This document shows, piece by piece, positions 50,773 to 62,988 of a stretch of DNA of 64,000 bases. Position 1 is the first letter of the stretch. Every line of letters starts with the position of its first letter. A model generated the notes under the pieces. It saw nothing but the letters and a program-made list of their open reading frames with translations, had not been told where the DNA came from and made no database searches. Location of the stretch: the NCBI RefSeq assembly GCF_025766255.1, contig NW_026516724.1, positions 1-64,000 on the forward strand, written 5' to 3'. This stretch comes from Zychaea mexicana. Lineage: Eukaryota; Mucoromycota; Mucoromycetes; Mucorales; Lichtheimiaceae. The position numbers and the translations under genes were made by a program.

Positions 50773-52304
50773 ATGAACCAGCTTCAATTCGAACTGACGG
50801 CGATCGATAATGCATTACGTCGCGGTAGTCTCCAGTTTACTAGCAAAAACAAAATAATACAAACGCCTGCTTGTCTCGCATACACCGTTCGTGGATCCGT
50901 TCCGCACTTGATTGCCGACAATTTAAAATTACTGCCAGTTGACATGGTCCACGTGGCTCTGGAGCACTTGTAAGTTTCTATATAACTCTATCCTGGAAAC
51001 ATATTAAAAGTTCAAACTGATAAATAAATCTTAGTGTTGAACAAAAGGAACCTTCGTCTTTCAAATACCCCCACGGCCTTCATCGATATATCAATTTGCC
51101 TGTAATTAATCATTATTTTTTTTAAGTTTATACGTCAGATATGAAATCAAAGAAAATGGTAGTAATACGAGATTGATACTGGGAATAGAATCATTTAGTA
51201 TTTTGCGATGTGCGTGATGCATCAAAACTCGAACCAGTATCAGCCAATACCGAGAAATACGTTGCCGTTGACACACACGGCGGTGTACGACGAGTCACGA
51301 CGGATGTATGGAAACAGGCAATGACAGCATATGAGCCGGATTGGTGTGCTACACCAGCAGACGTGATTAAAGCGGGCGAGGAGATCAAAACGAAACGAAT
51401 TAAAAAATCGGTAGATCGAACATTACGGTGGTTAGACGACTGTTTGGCTGCGTCGCCTGCCCCGGTGATTGCACCTGTGGTCGGCTTCAACAATGTAGAG
51501 GAGCGCGTACGATCGGCAAGTGAGACCGCCAAACGCGAACAAGTGGCTGGATTTGTGTTGAACGCGTTTGAATTGGAGGGTGATGTGCGCACAGAGTGCA
51601 TTCGGACATCCATCGAACAATTACCTGCCAACAAACCCAGACTTGCCTATGGATACTCCACTCCAGGTAAGATTTGCTCTGTATTCCGACAGAGACAGCC
51701 ACTGAAGAAGAAGAAGAAGAAAGGTTACTTATTTCTGAGCAGAGAGCATATTGGATGGTATAACGCAGGGAATTGATCTATTTGACGGAAGCTATGCATA
51801 CAAAATGACGGAGCGTGGACGGGCCATTACATTCAAATTTGGTGATAGCATGTCGCCACCAAAAGATGAAGAGAAGCCGGAAAAATCGTTGAACTTGTGG
51901 GATACACGACTTGCACAGTCTTTTGATGCGATTGATTCATCGTGTGGCTGCTACACGTGCACCACGCCTCATACCAAAGCTTATATCCATCATTTGTTGA
52001 ACGCCCACGAAATGCTTGGTCCGCTGCTCATCATGATGTAAGTAATCTCTTCCAATCTATGGGCTACTTTCTTGTAAGTGGAATATTTCTAATAATTTCT
52101 GTTTCTAGGCATAATGTATATCAGCTGGAGCATTTTATGGGTGCTGTGCGTAACAGCATCGATAACAAGACATTTGATGCCGACAAAGAAGCGTTCATGG
52201 CCAAACACAACCACGGAAAGGAGGGCAGTGGGAGTGAAGGACATCAAGATGAAATCGACTTTGAGTCACTCGGTAGTCCAGTGAAAAAGAACCGGGTTCT
52301 TTGA
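50773..52304 (+). CDS. QTRT2: queuine tRNA-ribosyltransferase accessory subunit 2
   Basis: Five exons: 50773-50969, 51035-51101, 51189-51666, 51743-52037 and 52109-52304. They close in phase to 410 residues. The start MNQLQFELTAIDNALRRG fits the family. TPACLAYTVRGSVPHL, INLPNHLVFCDVRDA, TAYEPDWCATPADV and GVRRVTTDVWKQAM are QTRT2-like. Near the C-terminus, SSCGCYTCTTPHTKAYIHHL carries the Cys-x-Cys-x2-Cys and His zinc site of the TGT family. GITQGIDLFDGSYAYKMTE matches the late core. QTRT2 pairs with catalytic QTRT1 to insert queuine into tRNA anticodons, often at the mitochondrial surface. QTRT1 is not in the window. Its stop lies 65 bases from the stop of the facing dihydroorotase gene. 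Confidence 0.92.
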
Positions 52305-52369
52305 AAAAAATTAAAAATTTACTATGTACAGAAATATACTTTTCTATTATTTTAGTTACTTTAATTAAA

Positions 52370-53514
52370 TTAGAAGAAGTTGCTTGTAATTTTCCAGCCA
52401 ATATCCTTTCCAGTCAAGAAAGGAACAACAACGCCAGCATTCGCGTTAGTAGCCGACACGGGGTATTTCTCGGGCACAATAACATTGTCCTCCTTCACCA
52501 AGGTCACGCCGCGATCAACAAATCCTTCGCGTTGACCCAATCCATAAAACTTGCGGCCAAAGTGGCAGGCAAAGTTCTCGAGCTTGTCGAGACAGCCGAT
52601 CTCTTCAAAGATCTTGGCAAGGTAAGGCAACACCATGGGGGTGGTGAATACGCCAGCATTGGCCTTGGAGGTTTCCTTGGTGTGGCATGGATGGGGAGCC
52701 GAATCAGTACCCAAAAAGAAGCGAGGGTGGCCCGAGGCGACAACGTCGCGCAAAGCATCACGATCATGAGGGTACTTGGCGACAGGCTTGCAGAAATGGT
52801 GAGGTTGGCCAGCCCAGTCGTCGACAATCAATTGCAAGTGGTGCACGGTGATACTGCATCCGACCGTGTCGCCACAACGCTTGACGGTTTCCACAGCAGC
52901 CTTGGATGTGGCGTGTTCCAAGACAATCTTAAGCTTAGGGAAAGCATGGTGGATCTTTTCGAGCTGGGGCAAGAAACGCTCCTCGGCGTTCATGACGCAA
53001 ATGTCGTTGGTGGGATCGCTGGGGATTTCACCGTGCAAGTTCAAAACCATGCCTTCTTCTTCCATGGCCTGGAAAATGGGGTAGTAAATTTCGTACGATT
53101 CAATACCTGAATCGCTGTTGGTGGTGACACCGCGTGGGTACGATTTGACACCAGCAACGCCGGCAGCGCTAGCCTTGCGGATTTCTTCAACGGTCAGTTC
53201 GGGTGACAGGTACAAGGTCATGTAGAAGGTGACTTGAGGTGCAAGTGCTTCAAGTTCGCTCTTGTATTCCAAGGCCTGCTCAGTCGTCTTGATAGGTGGC
53301 ACAGTGTTGGGCTATACATATTGTTTCTCGTTTAGTTTCGCTTCGACTAAACGCAAAAAGAAAGCGGGGTAAGTCTGCTCAATATCCTTACCATAATATA
53401 AGCAACCGAAACACCGCCTTCGACCACCTTGGGGGTGACCATTTGCATCATTTCACCTTGGCGAACGTGAAGATGGAAATCGCAAGCAGACGGCAGAGTA
53501 ATGGAAGTAGTCAT
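52370..53514 (-). CDS. URA4: dihydroorotase
   Basis: Two exons: 53392-53514 and 52370-53311, joined in phase to 354 residues, close to yeast Ura4. Metal-ligand motifs of this amidohydrolase are intact: DFHLHVRQGEMM, then GVKSYPRGVTTNSDSG (carboxylated Lys), LNLHGE, EHATSKAAVE, CSITVHHLQL and FLGTDSAPHPCH with the catalytic Asp. The enzyme closes carbamoyl-aspartate to dihydroorotate in pyrimidine synthesis in the cytosol. It is a stand-alone protein, as in other fungi, not fused into a CAD complex. Confidence 0.96.
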
Positions 53515-55396
53515 GACTAAATATTAGGAAAAGGAATTTAGTGTAAGTTCGATAAATAAAGGGATGCAACAATATTGAAACTTACTGGTACGAAGAAAAG
53601 CGGGGAAACGCTAAATCAAGCCACCGAGATGTTTGACAACATGGCAGATTGCTTTGCCGGACATAGAAAATTCCCTTTTCGCCGGGCTTCAAAGCATGGA
53701 AGCGTTTTTTTGGATGGGTAGAATTCTTTTTTTCTGAAAAAATCAACTTCCCCAAACGTGCAATTGCATTTATATATGATTTCAACGGTTTGGATCTGTA
53801 TATATTGAAAGTTGGATGTATATCAAACGACATGACTGCCAAAACACTCCAGATATTCGATCGAAGCGACATATGGTCATATAGCTATACAAAATGGCAA
53901 AAGTCGTTGAAGTCAATACAATTCTATCAACGAACAGGCCAATTATATTATGACGTTGCTCTAGAGTATCAAACAGACTGAGGCACGGGATGTACAATGG
54001 CGCAGAACGACACTTCAACAGCATGCCACACTCGACCACAACCAATAACGATGAATGTTATTTACAGACACTATCTCGCTATCGCCTGCAATTATCATGA
54101 TCAGAACCAGCATTTTGATGGAACACTGATGTCTTTGAGCATTACTTAATTTCTCGACTGACTTGGGTAGTACGTAAAATAAGGGCTGTTCTCACGATTA
54201 CATATCACTAGCGGTACCATATCATCATCATAAGGAAAAAAGCTCAATTCGTCCACAGCCTCAAAGCACTCGCCCCTCAATCGATCGATAAAGCTGGGAA
54301 TCCGGGTAATTGCCTTTTTCTACGTGTGCTGCGCAGGAAGGTTGAGTGAAATGATAGAAACAAGCTTTGCTGCTTCGGACTAACATAACCAGGAATTACG
54401 ACGACATGTGTAATACACAAAACTGAGCTGACCACGAGCCAAAACTTCTGTTGTTTCCCCCTTTGTGTCCGGTTGCTATAGCAACTGCGTAGTAGCCATA
54501 GCGCTTCTACGAAAAATTGGTTGCCATGACGATTCAATTAGGTCAAACGCAAGGTGCCTGCGTGTGATACACAAGCGAGTAAATCATAGCTAATGGTGAT
54601 AGTATAGCAAAAAGTGTAATGAATGATTTTATTTTCAGGGACTCACACTCTCCCGGCAAAAAGTATATGATCGCATGCAACTCTTGTCTCAGAATCGGAA
54701 AGAAGACGAAGTTGTTCTTGTTAGTGCTCCGAAACATTTGCCAATGACCGCAAGCTCCTCTCCCGATTTATTCTCCTTTTTTGACTTTTATCGTTTAGCA
54801 ATGAGATCACTTTTTTTTTCAATTGATTAAAGTAGAAGGACAGATCAGCTAAAGTAGTAGCCAAGATCAAATAAAGTAAAACACGTGGAAGGCATTCATT
54901 ATCGGTGTATAAGTTTTGAAGAAAAAAAAACTGTGCAAGCTGCAAATAAACATGCTCAATTGGGTAAATTTTCTCTAAAAGGTTTAATTTCACGTTTCAA
55001 AAAAAGTCAAATACATTTCGGAGAGGAAACAGAATCAAGACGGCTACAGAAGCAGAATTACGGAAACAAGTAGGTACGCTTACATCTTTATCTTTGGCGA
55101 AACGTTTTAAAAGAGTTGCTGGGTATTAAAAAGCTAAATATAAAGCTTGATGCGCTTCTACCGCTGCTGATGATAAAGCCAAAGGTGTCCGTCATGATCA
55201 AGAGCGCGCGTTCTTGTGAAATGTGTGCTAATTATGTGCCTGTGCGAGAGAAACGGGCCAAACCTTGTTTAGCGATATTATCAAAAATAGGTAAAAAAAG
55301 AATCTGCCAAGGGTCACACAAGCTTCATTGGGGATGTACGAATGCAAGTCAGACCGTGAAAACCTAATCCCGTGTGGCCCTGTCCGTTTCGACACA

Positions 55397-55403
55397 TATA
55401 AAA
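55397..55403 (+). promoter_or_regulatory. TATA box of chitin deacetylase gene
   Basis: TATAAAA lies 204 bases upstream of the start codon and is followed by a pyrimidine-rich leader, as expected for a strongly expressed fungal gene. Confidence 0.6.
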
Positions 55404-55557
55404 TGGGTTGCCTCTCTCTGCCGTTTCTGGTCCCAGTTTGAGTTTTCTTTTTAAAAGGAGTTGTTAATTGGGAGCTCCAGACACACATCCACATTCCTTT
55501 CTCTTTTGTATACGCTACTACCTCCACTACCTCCATACTTATTTTTTATTCCTTCTA

Positions 55558-55590
55558 CCTCCCTCTCTCTCCCTCTCTCTCTCTCTCTCC
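55558..55590 (+). repeat. CT-rich tract in the 5' leader
   Basis: An almost pure CT/CCCT run sits just upstream of the chitin deacetylase start. Such pyrimidine tracts mark transcription starts in many highly expressed fungal genes and can also slip as microsatellites. Confidence 0.7.
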
Positions 55591-55606
55591 AACCTGTCAG
55601 AAAACC

Positions 55607-56973
55607 ATGTTGGTCAAATCCATTGCCATTTCCCTTGCCATTGCCCAAATTGCTTCCGCAGCTGAATACTGGGAGTCCTTCAAGACTCAAGTCGACCCTA
55701 CCAACATCACCTTTCCCTCAATTGCTCAAACCACCTCGTACGATGAAGTCACCCAGTGCACCTACTACGAACCCTCCAACTTTGTCTTTGACGCTTCCGA
55801 ATGGCCCACGCCATGGGAGACTGCTACCAGCAACGGCATGAACACTTCGGCAGAATTTAAAAATTTGTACAATTCTATCGATTGGGACTCGATGCCCAAC
55901 ATTACCGCCCGTGTTATGGGTGATGACGGTGCTGTTATTATGACTGACTACGACGAAAGCTCTGACCCTGACTGCTGGTGGTCCGCAACCACCTGTACCG
56001 TCCCCAAGCATGAAGGTGTGAATGCCGATATCTATGCCTGTCCCGAGCCTGAAACTTGGGGTTTGACCTACGATGACGGTCCCAATTGCTCCCACAACGC
56101 CTTTTATGACTACCTTGAAACAGAGAAGCTCAAGGCTACCATGTTCTACATTGGTTCCAACGTGGTTGACTGGCCCTACGGTGCTCAGCGTGGTGTCAAG
56201 GATGGCCATCACATTGCTGACCACACCTGGTCCCACCAGATGATGACTACTTTGTCCAATGAGGAAGTTTTGGCTGAGCTGTACTATACGCAGAAGGCTA
56301 TCAAAGTGGTTACGGGCGTAACTCCCCGCCACTGGCGTCCTGTAAGTTAAATTTGTTTTGTTTACCTTATTAGTTCTTTTCGGAAGCCTTGTACAGCGAT
56401 ACAACGGACTTATCTCCTTTTCTCTCCATGATTATTATTTATTTATAGGCTTTCGGCGATGTTGATGACCGTGTCCGATGGATTGCTACTCAATTGAACT
56501 TGACCACTGTGCTCTGGAACCTTGATACTGATGACTGGGCTGCCGGTGAATCCGAGCCTGTTTCCACGGTTCAAGGCAACTACGAAGACTTCATCAAGAT
56601 GGGTAGCAACGGCACTTTTTCCACCAGCGGTAACATTGTCTTGACTCACGAAATTGATAACACCACTATGCAAATGGCCATCGACTACATTCCCCAGATC
56701 AAGCAAAACTACAAACACGTTTTGGATGTCGCCACCTGTATGAACATCACCTACCCTTACATGGAAAACACCGTTGCTTTCACTGGTTTTGATAACTCTA
56801 CCCACGCTGCTTCGTCCTCGAGCGTCTCTTCTTCGGTTGCAACTCCTGCCGGCAGTGCTGGTAGCTCTTCCAGCTCTGATGTGGCCCAGACCTCTAACGA
56901 CCAGTCTGCTGCTTCCAAGGTCTCCGCCACTGGTGCTCTTGCACTGGCTTTGATCATTGCTATTTTCGCCTAG
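55607..56973 (+). CDS. chitin deacetylase (CE4), probably GPI-anchored
   Basis: Two exons: 55607-56341 and 56449-56973, joined in phase to 419 residues. The signal peptide is MLVKSIAISLAIAQIASAA. The CE4 NodB domain (about residues 140-350) shows motif 1 TYDDGPN, motif 2 HTWSH, motif 3 RHWRP joined across the intron to AFGDVDDR, motif 4 WNLDTDDW and motif 5 IVLTHEID. Metal ligands (second Asp of DDG and the two His) and the catalytic His are present. It removes acetyl groups from chitin to make chitosan at the cell wall, which Mucorales do extensively. The Ser/Ala-rich tail ends in a hydrophobic helix (LALALIIAIFA), typical of GPI attachment. N-glycosylation sites are frequent. Confidence 0.95.
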
Positions 56974-59009
56974 ATATATGATGTATTGTTGTAAATCTAC
57001 AAACCTCTTCTTTTCTTCACCCCCTCTGTTTACCACCAACAACAACCAATAATTTATTTTTTGTCACACTATTAATTTGTATCCTGTATGAGCTATATAT
57101 CCAATGTGTTACTAAGTAAAAATAAGAGCCGTATAAATGTCGCAATACACGAATTCACACTGTCCAAATTCGAGCAATTGACACAGCACCAATTTTTATA
57201 TAACTCTAATTAGCGAATGATACTAAACTCGGCCCGTGAGAAGTACACCATCTTTCCATGTTTGTTAACACAACAACTTCATACTTGTTCTACTGCATTA
57301 GATATAAAATGTCCGCTAAAAAAACATGCACATATACATGACCAAATGTCTCTTTTTCGTTACTGAAAAAACTTGTCTCTGTAAGGCATTGATTCCCAAA
57401 AGTGTTGATGCCTGATCAGCGACGTGGATTCAAAATGGACGAGGCAATCTCGGAGAACACGGAGACCTTAATAATTAGAAACTTGGCATTTTCTATAAAC
57501 ATCAATGTGCTCACAGCAGCGGTACACCTGTGGACAGTGTACTAAAACACGTATGGAAACTCGTAGTATCACGCATCATAGACTTGTAAAACTTGTTTTA
57601 GACGCTTGGCAACCCTACTTGCTGTTGCGTTATTCTGCGATAGTGTAGCTATGTGACCGGAAATTGTCCACGCCGTCATAGTATAATTTTTGCTCTTCAA
57701 TGACTTGTTCTCTGATAATTACTACTTTATGGTGAAGTAGATACGATCTAAAATGTGTGCTGACGAATTGATGTTAACGATGGCTATGTCGATTAATGCA
57801 CACTCTTCTTTATTCTAATCACATGGATGAAATTAGCCAGCGATTATCCTTTTTTATCTGTTCAAATTACCTATGTACTTATTTTGAGGTACATGGCTAT
57901 ATTACATGATAACAACGCACGATAAAGACGCTTCATAGTACACCTCTTTTATTGTTGCTCATGTAGAACAATGAATGCTTTATTGAGTTTGCTCCAGGTC
58001 TGGACGACTATGACGCCTTTTAATATCTAAGACGAATGTTTTATACGGCTTTCCATTAACTTACTATGTAACTACTTTTTTAAATTATGTTCGATAGATG
58101 GGATCAAAGCTATTGAGACAGTGGAAAGAACAAGCTGAACTGGAGCGCAATGCTACACACCAAAAATAATGCGAGAATATGCGGCCCTTATCAAAGATGT
58201 ACCCGCGGAAATAAGCAAGTCTCCAAAAATCATCGTATGTAAATGTACAGCAATGCTACTGCATAGAACTCATTTACTAGTACTTAGGCTTTTTGGTTTC
58301 GATGCCCCTGCTGATAATGCATCCTTACTATATCTTAGTAAAGTATCTACTTGAAGTAAGGCAAGAGCTCCTTGTACTGTAGCAATCCAAGATGTATGTA
58401 TTCCAGAGGCAAAATGCATATATAGAATTGCGCCAAGAAGGTTTGTTTTGATATATTGACTACATCAACTATATTAAAAAAAAAGTATCACGAAGAGATG
58501 ATATCAAACGAACCGGCTCGCCTTAAACCGGTCAAATGAAACATAATTCTCATCAAGAAGTAATACATGCTCACAATGAGCAATGGTTATATTCCGAGTG
58601 TGAAAAGGGCCATCGGATACCATCAAGGAAACAAACCATCACAGATGCCCCTTAGCTGAATCGCAGTAGCACGTTCTTGTTGAAAAATGTGGAAATACAA
58701 CTGAGAAACATCTTTCTTTTATTTTCTCAGTCTACTCTACATGACGATCAAATCCTATGTTAAAGAGTGAATGTTTTTGAGATACTTAATGATCAATGCC
58801 AGGGAAAAAAAGGCGACCGTTCTACGCTTTTATTATTGATTGCACTTTGGGAAACTACGACAAAGTCTTCTTACCAGGAACATGAAGGAACAGACTAGGA
58901 AACAATTTTGCAAATAGGAAATTTGCTTAGAGTCCCTGCGCGTGCGTGACTATCTTTCCCTTTCTAGAGCAGCTCATCCTGCATTTTGTGTTTTTGAAGT
59001 TTGACCACA
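56974..59009. other. 2 kb gene-poor region
   Basis: This holds the 3' flank of the chitin deacetylase gene and the 5' flank of bL35m. Only the weak coding relic at 58098-58354 was seen. Confidence 0.45.
58098..58354 (+). pseudogene. weak coding relic, unidentified
   Basis: A short frame from ATG 58098 (MGSKLLRQWKEQAELERN) ends at a TAA that overlaps the next ATG (58169). That second frame reads MREYAALIKDVPAEISKSPK. Both pieces are charged and helical and would join by one frameshift. This suggests remains of one gene, but no family was recognised and no splice structure supports it. Confidence 0.25.
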
Positions 59010-59443
59010 ATGTTTGGCATTTTGGGTAAGTAGGCCATGAGACGATGCTACCACAACGAGCCTTATTATAATATAGATCAATAGACTAATAAGAGACATA
59101 TTTCTTTCAGCTGCAGCGACTCGAAATGCATTTTCCATGAATGCACCAAGCCAAACTCGTGGCATGGCAACCAAGCTCAAATCTCACTCGGGTGCGAAAA
59201 AGCGGTTCGTATACACAACACTTTTCAGTCCATAATTGAACATAAAAGATGCAATTACTAAATATAATGGTTGCCTGTAATAGATTCTTCCCTACGAGCA
59301 ATGGTAACTTCAAGCGATGGAAGGTTGGACTTCGTCATTTGAATTCGTCGTTTTCGCCCGAACGAGTGAACCGCCTGAGCCGCTCCACGATCGTTAGCAC
59401 GTCACAGAAAAAGATGCTCCACAAGGTTCTGCCGTATAAATAA
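59010..59443 (+). CDS. MRPL35: mitochondrial large-subunit ribosomal protein bL35m
   Basis: Three exons: 59010-59025, 59111-59204 and 59284-59443, giving 89 residues. Exon 1 is only 16 nt. The N-terminus (AAATRNAFSMNAPSQTRGMA) is a mitochondrial presequence. The mature part starts KLKSHSGAKKRF, the bL35 hallmark, and continues NGNFKRWKVGLRHLNSSFS. It belongs to the mitochondrial large ribosomal subunit. Its second intron begins GTTCGTATAC, the same ten bases that begin the fourth intron of RPA2. Confidence 0.93.
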
Positions 59444-60389
59444 AGTTGCTGCTGTTGTTGTAATTTTCATCTGCAGGGTATTTTCTGATTATTTTTAGTG
59501 TGTGACGTTATTTGGATATGGCGTGTGGGGAAAAAGAGAGAGGAGGTGCTGATAATGATGCATAGTCCCACTTGGTGTAGTGGTGATGATCGCGGTGACG
59601 ACGGTGTCCATGTGAACAACAGCAAAAGTAGTGGTTTTGACAGCACTAAAAAAGTTGTTTAGTAGTCGCGAAATTTCCTTCATAAGGCTTAGTCACTTGG
59701 GGGATTAATAATACGAATAGGGTAAAATATACGTCCATTCTGCATGCCCATATGGCACCCTGAGAGAGTGTACAAAGAGAAGAGAGCGTGCGTGCACTGT
59801 GCTTATCAACGACGCCATCGCCGCTGAGCGGTTCGACTCCTCGTTCTCAGATCCGCCGCTAGATTATACGCACAGTTGGGTCCGCCCGCGCAAGTTATGA
59901 TAACGGGCAAGTTTGTCCGCCCTCCTCCCTCCCTCTAACAACACTCTTTGTATCGAACGTGGCGTGCCTTTTCTATGGGGGAAAAAAAGGAGGAGATTGT
60001 TTTATTGCCTAACCGTCGGAAAGAAAGTGGGACTATGTTGAATCGGTTACTGTTTCCAGCAGCCGTTTCCAAACAATCAGTGTTAGAGAAACCCCATGAT
60101 AGACGACGGGAAGGGAAAACGCATTTGATTGGCCAATTTAAAGTTGAAGCAGAAATTGACAGCGACCAGCAATCGATAAACAAACCCCTTTTTTGGTCAA
60201 GGCAATTGAAGCTATGACGGCAAACCCATCGCTCTGAAACCCGCTCGTTTTTCGAGGGTAACCCCGTTCCCCCCGATAAAACCCCCTATGATATATAAAG
60301 ACGGGACTCAGTTCGCCATTAGCAAATCCCAACAATAAAAAAAACAACCAACTACTCCTGAATCACCGCGCAACAAAACAGTGCAAACA
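59444..60389. other. intergenic, upstream of the F-box-like gene
   Basis: No gene was supported in 950 bases. A GGTTCGACTCC stretch near 59828 recalls a tRNA B box but has no matching acceptor stem. A TATA box lies at 60292-60299. Confidence 0.5.
60292..60299 (+). promoter_or_regulatory. TATA box of F-box-like gene
   Basis: TATATAAA lies 98 bases upstream of the start codon of the following gene, with C-rich runs just before it. Confidence 0.6.
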
Positions 60390-61028
60390 ATGCCATACAC
60401 CCACAACAACCCCATGGACATCTCCATACTACCTCCCGAAATCATCTGTTGCGTACTCGAACAACTTCCCTTGGCTGACCTCGTCCGCGCTGAGCGCACC
60501 TGCCGAATGATCCAAGCCTTTTGTCACAGCGAAATCCAACGACGCATTACCTCTGGTCCATTAAAAGACGATTGGGGCGTCCTAGTAAGTCTCGAAAGAC
60601 CCTTCTACTATAGTTAGCATATATGCTTACTCTCTTCACTTTGGTTACAGGTCCATCTCGATCAAGCAACTGCCACTGCAACACATTTTGACGCTGTCAC
60701 AAAAAAAGTCACCTTCACTATTTCGATGCCACAACCTGTCCAAATCAAAACCATGTTCGACCATCGACGTCAAATTCAGTGCTCACTGCTCCGACGAAAC
60801 CGTTATTGCGAAGATTTTGTATTCACCGTCGAGAAGGGCATGACTGAAGGCTCTACAGTCAACGTTACTGCTGAGGGCGCAGCACTCTGCGAAATCGACG
60901 CTGCTTTAACACGACTCGTTAAAGCACCCTCACCTCCAAACAAAAAGATCATTGCACCATCACCCAATCTGTACAGCTTACAATTAACACAACTCCAGAT
61001 ACCGCTATCGGCCATCGCCGCTCAGTAG
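60390..61028 (+). CDS. F-box-like protein
   Basis: Two exons: 60390-60584 and 60651-61028, joined in phase to 190 residues. The N-terminal 45 residues contain LPPEIICCVLEQLPLADL and VRAERTCRMIQAFC, the typical Leu-Pro-x-Glu...Leu...Arg...Cys pattern of an F-box. F-boxes dock on Skp1 in SCF ubiquitin ligases. The remainder has no recognised repeat; it ends TQLQIPLSAIAAQ. The substrate is unknown. The gene converges on the TMEM135-like gene, with 214 bases between stops. Confidence 0.75.
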
Positions 61029-61242
61029 ACAACAACATCATCGTCATTAATCATTACCAATATCATCACCGTTACCACCCATCACGCTATGCTGATAGAA
61101 GATATACCCAATTTTCCCTTTTCCTAATAGAATGGATGGCCGGTCCTTCCTTTCTTTCCGTGTATATTACCCATTCATCCAAAACAGACAATCTCAAAAA
61201 AAGTTGTATCTGCACATAGTTTTAATAATAGATAACATGGTT

Positions 61243-62988
61243 TTAATTTCTACCAAAGAGATGAAACATTATCTTGCGTACGAATGATGAAAGAACATCA
61301 GGTTCTTCTTGATAAAATGACTGTTGAGTGAGGGAAAAGAAGTTAGTATAATTATAAAAGTTAGCAGAGATCTAACAGAAAGAGATTACCATAATAATAG
61401 CCATAGCAACACTAGTCAACATGACCTCAAAGTGTTTAATATGAATGATCCATTTGCGCTGGTAAAGAATCTGGTAATAACTCTTGAGAGCAATGGGCAG
61501 ACAGTACATGGCCAGCTCGCCACGACGTTTCTTTTCCTCTAAAAAGATCGACGAGAACGAGCATACAAATCCAAACCAGCCATAGAGGTATTTGCTGTTG
61601 AATGTGGTGATGCCGTTCGAGAGGAGCTTACGGTGCATACAGATCTGGTATTGGTATAAGGTGACGAACAATGCCATGAATGCACAGCTTTTGGCTGTAC
61701 CTAAAACCGTTTTTGACAGCATTGAAAGGGGCATTTTGCTAAACTGTTTGAACCGGAAGACAAGCATAGGGACTAAGTGAAGCGTGCCATACACAGGAAA
61801 CATTGACTTTACTACTTTGACGAATCGCTCAGCGGCAGTTGCATTGCAACCATCCACCCATGGATGGATCAATTCACAAGGAAGTGCGGTTGGGTATTCT
61901 GGCATTGACTGAGCCAACTTGATGGCCTGTTCGGTAGGTCGGAATTTGTTGATAGCGTGCAGTGTCTCGTGGGTCGTTAGCGCGCTGCCTCTGACATTTT
62001 TTTCATTCAGCCTCAGCAAATCGTGGGGGACTCGAGCCGTCTTGACCATGAAATCATAGTAACCTGGGGCAAGGGTCGCGGGTTGCATCTGGACAAGAAA
62101 CTCAGCAAAAAAGAAAGAACTGATCATCGCACTCACACCTCCGCTTATGCGGCGTACACTTACTGTGTATGCATACAGGATCTCCATGCAAGCCAGACCA
62201 AACAGCAACGCATCGCCGTGCTTAAAGTATATGATGTCGCGGGCCTTTCCTGCGTTATAAACACCTTGGAGCGCGCTAAAAGACAGTTAATATACGATGG
62301 CTTTCTTTGTTGGAAGTGAAACATACCGAACAAACAATTGCTGTGCAATATCCACTCGGCTTTCTTGCTTTTCGCACAGAATAGCCAATCCAGCCACAGC
62401 ACCTGCTACTAAGCCATTCAATCGATCCTCTTTGTCGCGGTAGATCCGCATGCCGTTGTTCACCAGTTTCCACAGGAAGGCAAACATGCCAAACATGCCA
62501 CCGAAGCGAAGAGCAGTTTCATTCTTAAACGTGGCTGACAGGATGTTTGCTAGCGCCGCTCTTTGAAAGGAGATAATGATACAAAAGATGTTGGATCCAA
62601 TTGTTAATATGTAACGACGATAAACGAAGGGTATCTTATCGGAAGAGGTTGCAATGGTTACTTTTTTCGAATCACTCGTATCAAGTAGAAGCAGAGGTTA
62701 ACACCGGCTCTAAGACCATAGGCCATAAGGAACGCCCCTTATGGATATAAACAGCAACAGTGAGCACCATGGGTCTTATAAAAGAAATGAATTCGTATGA
62801 TATGCTTGTATGATCTCTACTGCATAAAACGTACTCGCTCCGCCTTTGATCGCATGGATAGCGAGTTCTTTAGGCGTCTGTGGCCGAGCCCAGTCTTTCT
62901 TGGGGAGCTCCGTAAAGGACGAGGGGTTTCTCTTTAGCTTTGCTTTTAAACGCTGATATGACGACGATCGCTGTTCGGGCCTGAGCAT
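61243..62988 (-). CDS. TMEM135-like membrane protein with an apparent frameshift
   Basis: Exons: 62835-62988, 62327-62737, 61390-62275 and 61243-61320. The last intron has a perfect TACTAAC branch site, and the last exon ends SSFVRKIMFHLFGRN. The TMEM135 pattern is clear: MAYGLRAGVNLCFYL, WKLVNNGMRIYRDKEDRL, GLVAGAVAGLAILCEKQESR, KARDIIYFKHGDALLFG and the Cys-x-x-x-His...Cys motif LPCELIHPWVDGC. TMEM135 proteins are multi-pass and act at peroxisomes and mitochondria. In exon 2 the frame must shift by one base between AGVNLC and VTIATSSDKIPF. An A6 tract (T6 at 62662-62667) would need a seventh A. With that base the product would be about 509 residues. This may be a sequencing error or a real break. 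Confidence 0.82.

Larger units (their letters stand above)
53515..55606. other. intergenic, dihydroorotase and chitin deacetylase promoters
   Basis: Two divergent genes flank 2.1 kb. The right end holds the TATA box and CT-rich leader of the chitin deacetylase gene. Charged open stretches on the plus strand (54885-55073, 55116-55367) do not form a gene with plausible splice sites and were not called. Confidence 0.5.

Noticed and set aside
52301..53110. 269-codon plus-strand frame
   Set aside because: Antisense of dihydroorotase; no family motif.
54277..54537. minus-strand hydrophobic frame near the chitin deacetylase promoter
   Set aside because: Isolated, no supporting exon or recognised motif.
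55718..56404. 228-codon minus-strand frame
   Set aside because: Antisense of chitin deacetylase, a common effect of biased codon use in highly expressed genes.
59815..59850. tRNA-like B box (GGTTCGACTCC)
   Set aside because: No A box at the right spacing and no complementary acceptor stem.
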